Assembly: GCA_020881915.1 (NCBI GenBank)
Contig: JAJFPB010000009.1
Span: 2,666,001 to 2,730,000, forward strand
DNA from: Paramyrothecium sp. XJ0827
Taxonomy: Eukaryota > Ascomycota > Sordariomycetes > Hypocreales > Stachybotryaceae
Reading direction: 5' to 3'
DNA: 64,000 bases
Shown here in pieces: positions 56,181 to 64,000 of the stretch. The position numbers and the translations under genes are program-made. Numbering within the stretch: position 1 is the first letter of the stretch; every line of letters starts with the position of its first letter. The notes under the pieces were generated by a model. It saw nothing but the letters and a program-made list of their open reading frames with translations, made no database searches and was not told the origin of the DNA.

Positions 56181-58594
56181 TTTTGATGGATAAAATTGCT
56201 TAGGTTGCTAAACCAGGCGGAAAGTGTCGCTGTTTAAGGCAGTTTGAGCAGTGTGGCGAGTCCAGTGGCAATAATGAGCCGTCTTCCCATCGCACACCTC
56301 GCTGGCTGGACATTCGTGATATAGGGAGTCGTCGCCCCTCTCGCTCTGGTCAAATTCTCGACCCACTTGCTGTCCACAATTCTCGTTCGTTATGGCAAAG
56401 AATCGACGAGTATGAAACTGTACAAGAAAGAGGCGAAATCCAAGTGTTGAAGGCAAAAGAAGAAGTCAGTGGTCCAGGTGGTGAACAGGGATCTGGGGAT
56501 AGCCGCCGGGACCAGGATCATCAGGCAGTAGGTCGCGGGGGTACCGACAATGGCAAGGCTGTTGTTCAAATATCCGGAATGAGTGCGTATCTTATGCCCT
56601 TTTTCGTACCGTGTTTGTAGAGGGATCAAAAGCTGAGCAGGTCGCCGGAGCGATGCGAGAGAAAGTACTCCAGCCCAAAGCAGCACAGACCAGACGGAGG
56701 TGGAGGCCGGCGTTTAGACGGTGGTATCTGAGTCGTTTGTGCTTGTTCCTTGTGGCCGGGTTTCAGCTCTCATCTGGGGGTTGTATTTGTAAGAAGGTAG
56801 AGTAGGCTGGGGAAAGGTGCTAGGAGCGACTAAGCAGCATCTACGAGGAGATGGGAGATAATGCCAAGGAGAGTATAAGTGTGGCACAATGCGCTCAGCG
56901 AACTATGGAGGTTGACTTGTAATTGAGTAATCTCCAAAGGCAGCCATTGATAACTGGCGTAGACGAAGAAGTGGATGCGTCCAGTGGAAAAACCGCATTT
57001 GAGAAATCATTTGGGGCGTTTGATCAAAGACACTGATAGTTCGACTTTGCCTCTGCCGTCTAGAAATGCTTCCGATTCGAGAGAATATCTCCGGGCTCAT
57101 GATGAAGAGATTTGACTGCGCGTACTTGAAGAAGTTATCTGAGAGGAAGGCCATCACTTCTCGTAGAGGTAGAGCAGCGACGAGGCTAGGTCTCAGGTCG
57201 TCGAGGTGGCTGTTAGGCTGTCAAAGCTGAAGTGATGGAACGCCCAAGGGAAGTTGACATTCTCGTCTAAAGGTAGCCCAAGAAAGAGTACTGACGCTTC
57301 TGGTACCAGCTCCTCTCATGGATATCACCGGCGACCCTTCCTTGGACGCTGTCACTGAATGCCCAGGAAGAGAATGCTCCGTCAAAGTCTGCTCGCTTGA
57401 CAATGTTATAGTGTGGACCTTAGCATCAAGAAGATCCTATCACGCCTTACGAGTTTTGCCTTGATCGTGTACATATGTCTGCGGCGTCGGTACATGGTGA
57501 ACAACGGTGCAGTCCTGAAGAAGATTGACCGCATTCTCTGCCGTTGATGCGATTGTCAACTTCGTCCAGGGTAAGTACGCCTGAAATCACCGTCAAGAAT
57601 CTCCAGGCCTTCCTGGAAATCGAGCCCAGAATCAGTGTCCAACGGCGTGGCCGCCAATAGATCTTGACAAACAGTCCATTGGTTTCGCAGCTGTGTTCGA
57701 CATGGCAGCTGATCTTGGCATGACCAGCCACCAATCCTCCTGGTCTGTCAGCCCCTTCTACTTTGGACAGCTCGTTTCTGAATACATCTTCATCTACACA
57801 GTCGGCAGGAGTACGTATTCCACTTCCAGCAACTCGATTAGTTCTGCCAATATTACGGGGTCCATGGTGCACATTATCTATGATCATAGCTTGACTCGTG
57901 GTATCCTCAAGAACCAATCTATAGTAGCAGCCAAAGAGAGGTCTGAGCCCGGTTCAAGGTATTCACGTTGATGGAACTTCGTAACATTTCGTCTGCGGTT
58001 GGTAGGTTTATTCTGACCGTTGACTCTTCACGACTTTGGGTGAGAAAGACACCGCCAAATATTATAAGGGTTCTGCGAAGGCGATGTCAAAAGGAAGAGC
58101 GACTCGGTGACAGCGCAAATTCGGTGAGACAGATTTAGACAGCCTGCTGGAGGCCTGTACGCATAGCTGTGGTGTATGCGTGTGTGCAGGTGACTTGCCT
58201 GGCGGCCTCGTGCTCCAACAAGCTAGCAACTTGTGCAACGCTGGACAGCAGCAGCTACGGACCTGCGGTGTACTTCTGCACCCTGGTTCTATTCGGGAAA
58301 CGACATGCAGGTATGGCTAAGGTAGTCATGGTCAGGAACCAAAATATTGGAAGGGTCAAACGGTTTCGTCAAGGAAAGAGTGTCACATACGTAATTCAAG
58401 TGGTGAATCAGGTAACAAGGCTGGCGGAAGATACATCGGGGTCCATGAGTGTCCGAAAAGAGTAGGAATCAAGCTTGAATGTGCCTTCCTATGGGCGACG
58501 AGAGTAAGTAGAAGCAAAAAACATGTAGTCGCGTCTTGATTTGACGCTTTTCTCCTTTTTCTTTATCCGTTCCTATAAACCACCAAGCCCCATC
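56181..58594. other. Gene-poor stretch, no gene supported
   Basis: 2.4 kb with only short overlapping open frames on both strands and many stops. The longest (minus 57447-57917, about 156 codons) has no domain I recognise. Probably decayed sequence, or a multi-exon gene I could not resolve. Confidence 0.4.
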
Positions 58595-58882
58595 ATGATT
58601 TTCCATGATATCATTATCAAAGCGAAAAGCGTCTGGGCTTGGCTCTTCGACAAGGCCGCGCTCAAGACTGCGCTACAGGCTGCTATCTCCCCGACTGTCC
58701 AGATTCTCTCCGCCCTAGCTTTAGGCAACCCCATCGGACCCCTTTGGTACCCAGTCACGAGCTTCGTGCTCGCGTACTTGATCCATAGGTCGTTGATGGA
58801 CAGGGCGGATCGCGTGGTCGGACAGGAGGGTCTTGAGGACTGGGTCCTTCCGGATGACATCTACCGTCTGTACTACGCATGA
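58595..58882 (+). CDS. Small hydrophobic protein, 95 residues, unknown
   Basis: Not recognised. The ATG at 58595 is the first in frame; a non-ATG extension upstream was not used. One amphipathic N-terminal helix (KAKSVWAWLFDKAALKTAL), then a hydrophobic stretch from AAISPTVQILSALAL to YPVTSFVLAYLI (about residues 26-66), and a charged tail ending in LPDDIYRLYYA. It could be a small membrane-associated protein. Support is only the intact frame and sensible composition. Confidence 0.4.
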   Translation: MIFHDIIIKAKSVWAWLFDKAALKTALQAAISPTVQILSALALGNPIGPLWYPVTSFVLAYLIHRSLMDRADRVVGQEGLEDWVLPDDIYRLYYA

Positions 58883-61800
58883 TCAGAGCCCTTGCGTGGC
58901 GAGTATCCTCTGCGCTAGACAGATCCGTATCCGTGTTGTGGTGCCGCGTCAAGCAGTACTGAGCAAAGTCTAGCCAGCCGGCAATCGACAAACCTTGGCA
59001 CACCTCCTGGTACCTGGAGGGCCAGCCAAGGACCCAACCCCTTTCAAACTATTGTTGTCTGCGTCTGGAAAGGGTCATATTCGAGAAGTATCAGGTATGA
59101 CAATTGTAACCTGCCCAGAATTCACGGAGCCTATAAGCACCATTGCTAACTTGGCTAGACAGACACCACGTTGCTATATCATCCGTCACGCCGAAACTTC
59201 TTGGTATCGCCTTCATGTTGGACGACTGTTACTCAAACGCAAACGATACTTTTTGACAGCCAAACAGTTCACATAAACGATGATGCGTGGAAATTCAATA
59301 CAGCAAGCGGCCATGTTTGACAGCTTATCCACACGCCATCTTCTCTGCCCCTAGTATGCTCTCACCGTCATGCGAGCTGGGCAAGATATCAGCCCCGATC
59401 CAGGGACGGCGGGCAGGCATAGCCTCAGCAGCTATTGATTCGAATGTTGATGCTTGATGTATCCCATGGCAATTCATCTCGGCAATCAACAGGATGCTCA
59501 TTCCGTTAAGCCGGCTCGCATGAAGCTTTGTGGTCCGGTCTCGGCAGAAGGGTCGGCTACGATCACTGGTACTCAAGAGCATGGGACATCTTGTTCGACA
59601 CCGCGACATCAGTTATCCCTGACGTAAAACAATCTGATGATGGCATAATTCTCGGGAGGGCTGAAAGAGCACTATCCGGCGCTCCAACACGAGATAGCCA
59701 AGACGGGGTTAGAAAACCTCGAACATTGCCTCCTTGACACCAAAGGTGACTATTTTGATACCTGGTCCGAGATGAGGATTCGGGGGAACGTACCAAACTT
59801 TGAGAGGAGAGCCCTTACGTTGGCGGATTCGGACAAGGCGATGCGCCTAAGCAATGTTTGAGATGTAGCCTTTGGAACTGAAGGGGCGTATTTTGCTGAA
59901 TATTTGGATCTCGAAACGAAATCTGTCTCGTATTTGGGAATCGGCTTAAGGAAGCACTATCCTCTCTTACATGGGTGGCTGACTGCCAATACAAGCTCCG
60001 TGATTATTGTAAGTTGGCCAACAGATCGAACTTGAAGCACCAGGGGCTTACTATTCGACAGCCAATAGCCCTCAGCCATGAAACCCAAGATAACTTCCTC
60101 CTCATGTACAAAAGCTCTACATCTGGGTTCGGTAGCAAGTATAGATAGGACGCCCAAGAAATTACAGATGAGTGTGCAGCTTGGTGGGACGAGCAAATGT
60201 CCAATCTTGAGGGGTTTCATACAGCAAACCCCCCTCTAAATGAGATCAATGGCGGCAAACCCATCTTGTATCATGTCATTGTTAGTGACGGATGATAATC
60301 TTCGATCCTCCAAGAGAGCTTCAACACCAAAGAGACCATATCGGTTCCGAGACGAGAGTGGCACAGAAACACGCCACAGTCACAGCTAAGAGAACGAAAT
60401 ACAACAAACACACTTTCTTATGTGATTCTGTTTGCTTCAGGGCTTAGTAGAAATGTGCCTGCTGTGAGCGGACGGCGTAAGAGGAAGGCAAGCATTACGG
60501 CGGCGACAAGAGCCTCAGCCACAGCTATGGGCTGCTCAGTCAGGGCTTTGGTTGGGGCCCGCTGAAAGTTCCAGTTTGAAAGCGGAAGTAGACTTTGGTG
60601 AGATGGTTTTTTACCAGACACTCTTGGCCAATTTTTTCTTCACTTTCTTTTTTTTCACATTTGGCTCCCGGCAATTCTTACTAAGACTAATGAGTCCAAT
60701 ACAAGCCACAAGCTGTTTCCAGATGCCCGACCACGGCACAGCCACCACAGAAAGAGTCTGCCTTATCACCTACTGCCAACTCCGAAAGATTGTTCATTGT
60801 TTCTAACGTTCAAAACACCCACTCTTCTTTGTGTTTTGCCTTGAAGAATACGTAACTCATCACGGGAGGCAAAGAGTCTAGACGAGATACACACGATAAA
60901 TCTCAATCCAACTTCACGTATCCGCCGCTCACTAATCCCACGTAGACTAGGGCGCTTGATTTCAATCCTGTGACAGGAGATGGGCACAATCACTACTCTT
61001 ATCTTTCAATTGAGCTGGATGGTGATTGGGGGCCTGCGGGAAATGGCAGTGACAGTCCAGCCTGCTGCCGTACTCAATATAAACCACCATCTGGAGATCT
61101 CACACGAGAATGGTGCTGTGTATATTGAACCCAGTAGCCGTCCATGGTATACCAAAAATAATGGTCTTCTAGCTGGAGAAGTTGAAAACTCAAGATGAGA
61201 GCCGGATATACATGCGCAGATTGTGAGGAGCGAAAGCCAGGATAATCCAGGTTGGCCCAACCAAGTGGTGGCGCCCAGGAGGCTTGGGGCAGGCTTGGCA
61301 CAACAATGGTGGATAAATGCTGCCTGAACGCAGGCCAGTTGGCGCAGCACAGTTGAATTTGATCTTGCTGGATCTGCTTGTCACTTTAATGTGAGTTGAG
61401 AAAGTCGGGAACCCGCGGAAGCCGACTGTGGAGACTCCGTGGACCCGGACCCCGGAGTTTGTTTTCGTGCGGCGCCGGCTCTAATTCTGCGGGGCACCCC
61501 CTAAATTCAGCCCGTCATTCGCCCTGGTTTACTTACGTTTTAGACCCAGAGCAAGCGCCAAGCACCTTCGGAGTTTCGTACAAGACTTTCAGGCCTGTGG
61601 CAATGAGCCAGCATGCTAGCATCTAAACAGCGAAATTACTACCATCTGCTATGACACGCTTCGTCGAAGTATCGCAATCAATGTCGGCATTTCGGTCCCC
61701 CGGAATGGGCGTTCGCTCCGGGAAGAGATTTTCCCAGCTAGAGAGTACTTAATGACTTCTTTTCTCACAAAGTGGTATCTGGAACAAAGACCCTCGACCT

Positions 61801-61936
61801 TAATATCTCTGCAGCTTGTCTTCCATGTCTGTTGCCCATACACCATTCGGTCGGAGTTCCCCTGCTTCATCACGAAATCCCATCGGCTACGATCTTGCAA
61901 TTTGTCGCCTGCCCTTACCCTCTTTTCTTTGAAGCC
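58883..61936. other. Gene-poor 3-kb stretch before the ABC transporter
   Basis: No gene supported. Plus-strand fragments around 59540-59860 (for example YFDTWSEMRIRGNVPNFERRA) look like traces of a decayed coding region. The last few hundred bases should hold the transporter promoter; a long pyrimidine-rich leader precedes its ATG. Confidence 0.4.
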
Positions 61937-64000
61937 ATGGAGAACAATATCCGCCCTCCAGATGGCGACGGTCGCGCGGCTGGACCCAGTTCCAGTTCGC
62001 AATCTAGCTGTACCCTTGAAGCGGATGCGTTTCCAAGAGAGCTATCCGAGGAAAACGAGCTCGCTACCGAGGAGTTACATAATCTGGCTAGACGATCAAC
62101 GCATGGATCACAAGCAGGCCACAGAGCCCTTTTCCCCGTCCAGGCCGATAGCGCGCTTGACCCAAACAGTCCTCATTTCAACGCTCGCACTTGGGCCAAA
62201 GCCTACTATGCGTCTCGAACTGCCGCTGCGGACCAAATCAGACCTCGGACATCGGGCCTTGCCTTCAAGAACCTCAGTGCCTTTGGTTATACCACAGCTG
62301 TCGATTCCCAGAAGACGGTATCACACATTGTCCTTGAGGCCGGGAGCTACCTAGCGAAGGCGTTCGGCCAGCGCAAGAAGCAAAGGGTGGACATCCTGCG
62401 TGACTTTGATGGTGTCGTTCACAAGGGGGAGATGCTGTGTGTGCTGGGCCCTCCTGGATCAGGTTGCTCGACACTGTTGCGCACCATTGCCGGGGACACG
62501 TACGGCTTTCATCTTGGCGAAGACCTATATCTCAACTATCAAGGGATACGTCCCGAGCAGATGCGAACGGCTTACCGAGGAGAAGCAATCTATACGGCGG
62601 AGACAGACCACCATTTCCCACATCTTTCTGTCGGCGACACGCTCTATTTTGCTGCTCTAGCCCGATGTCCCAAGACTATCCCCGACAAAGCATCTCGCCG
62701 CGAATACGCCGAGCATATTAGAGATGTTACAATGGCCATGTTTGGTATATCACACACAAAGGATACACGTGTAGGCAACGATTTTGTGCGAGGCGTGAGT
62801 GGCGGCGAAAGGAAACGCGTCACGATTGCCGAAGCTGCCCTGGGTTACTCTCCATTACAGTGCTGGGATAATAGCACACGCGGCCTGGATAGCGCAAACG
62901 CAGTTGACTTCTGTCGCACACTGCGCACTCAGGCCGATGTAATGGGCTGTACGTCTTGCGTCTCCCTATATCAAGCCCCCCAGGCGGCATATGAAGTAAG
63001 TGAAAGGATGTGCCTTCGTGCAATTTGGTGTACTGACTTTAAGTTTCAAGGTATTTGACAAAGTCATTGTGCTATACGAAGGCCGGCAGATCTTCTTCGG
63101 AAGAGCTGACGAAGGCAAGTCATACTTCGAAAGGCTCGGATTTGTTTGCCCTGACCAGCAAACCACTCCGGATTTCTTAACATCAATGACCAGCCACGAA
63201 GAGCGAGTGATCCGTCCAGGCATGGAGGGTAAAACTCCTCGCACAGCTGACGAGTTTGCCAAGGCTTGGAAAGATAGCTCGCATCGTTCCAGACTGCTGG
63301 AAGAAATTGAAGCGTATGCGAGCGAATACCCGTTTGACGGCGAACATCACCAGGAGTTTCTTGCATCCAGGAGAGCGGATCAATCTAAATCACAACGCCA
63401 ACACTCACCCTACAACCTTTCTTATTGGCAGCAGATGATGGTCACGCTTTGGAGAAGCTGGGTACTCTTGCTGGGCGATCCTGCCAATACGTTAACCATG
63501 TTGGTTTGTAATGTATTCGAGGCTATCGTCATTGCGAGTATCTTCTACAACCTACCTCAGAACACGTCCAGTTTCACCCAACGGACATTCCTTCTTTTCT
63601 TTGTGGTCTTGATGAACGCCCTCGGTGGTATGCTCGAGATCATCACACTTTACGCAAAAAGAAGGATTGTTGAGAAGCATTCACGCTACGCATTTTACCA
63701 TCCAAGTGCCGAGGCGCTGTCCAGCATGGTTGTTGATCTCCCGTACAAGTTGGTCAACTGTCTACTCGTCAACATCACAATCTACTTCATGTGTAATTTG
63801 AATCGAGCGCCCGGGCCCTTCTTCTTTTTCTTGTTATTCTCATTCACGCTTACGATGGTCATGTCCATGCTTTTTCGGTTGATGGGATCACTTACGAAAA
63901 CCATGGAGCAAGCCATGGCCCCTTCTTCTGTTTTGCTGCTGGTGCTCGTCATATATTCAGGTTTTGCCCTTCCACCAAGCTACATGCAGTCTTGGCTAGG
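61937..64000 (+). CDS. PDR-type ABC transporter (ABCG), N-terminal part; gene continues past the window
   Basis: Plasma-membrane drug/lipid efflux pump of the full-size pleiotropic drug resistance group. The ATG at 61937 opens exon 1 (to 62995); a 55-nt intron (GTAAGT...CAAG) leads to exon 2 from 63051, still open at the window edge. The N-terminal PDR region contains RTSGLAFKNLSAFGYTT. The first nucleotide-binding domain has the group's degenerate Walker A, GPPGSGCST (Cys in place of Lys), an ETDHHFPHLSVGDTL Q-loop region, the VSGGERKRVTIAE signature and the CWDNSTRGLDSANA Walker B. The first membrane domain follows (WRSWVLLLGDP, then four to five helices to SGFALPPSYMQ). About 660 of an expected 1450 or so residues are present. 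Substrate unknown. Confidence 0.93.

Noticed and set aside
1..64000. tRNA genes, rRNA genes and CRISPR arrays
   Set aside because: No convincing tRNA arms, rRNA sequence or spacer-repeat arrays were seen by eye; a tRNA scan would be needed to exclude isolated tRNAs.

Overview
The window reads as nuclear DNA of a filamentous ascomycete (Pezizomycotina, probably Sordariomycetes; the class is inference). Genes have short 45-100 nt introns with GT-AG and a few GC-AG boundaries and CTNAC/CTAAC-like branch sites. Families typical of these fungi are present: HET proteins, Zn2Cys6 regulators, a GH28 pectinase, killer-toxin-type chitinase and CBM18 proteins, and PDR transporters. No rRNA, tRNA or CRISPR was recognised.

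Region by region. 1-8 kb: an exo-polygalacturonase (5' part only), a small secreted protein, and a 1224-residue GMC oxidoreductase fused to an alpha/beta-hydrolase. 9.3-25.4 kb: glycerate kinase, an ACS-family MFS transporter, a HET protein, NAD malate dehydrogenase, a hydroxypyruvate/glyoxylate reductase, a Zn2Cys6-like relic, a fungal_trans regulator and a tartrate dehydrogenase-like enzyme. Leaving out the HET gene, these match the bacterial ttu tartrate operons step for step (uptake, tartrate oxidation, reduction to glycerate, glycerate phosphorylation). I propose a fungal tartrate/glycerate utilisation cluster; this is the most interesting system in the window. A CGGCAT element recurs in all four of its intergenic regions.

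25.8-35.3 kb: a divergent pair. One gene encodes a 1776-residue CBM18-GH18 chitinase whose C-terminal half carries a degenerate subtilase domain. The other encodes a secreted protein made of 13 tandem CBM18 modules. 36.4-44.6 kb: an FAD monooxygenase, a complete Zn2Cys6 factor, and a DUF1772 (anthrone-oxygenase-like) gene split by a 2.3-kb DNA transposon with piggyBac-like, stop-riddled transposase remains. This may be the wreck of a secondary-metabolite locus.

44.6-61.9 kb: gene-poor, decayed DNA. It holds a frameshifted pseudogene of a common fungal hypothetical family, a C2H2 zinc-finger gene, a large PH-like/C2H2-like gene, a HET pseudogene and two small membrane-protein genes. 61.9-64 kb: the start of a PDR-type ABC transporter that runs off the window.

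Exon boundaries were derived by hand from splice consensus, reading phase and family similarity; none is backed by transcript data.
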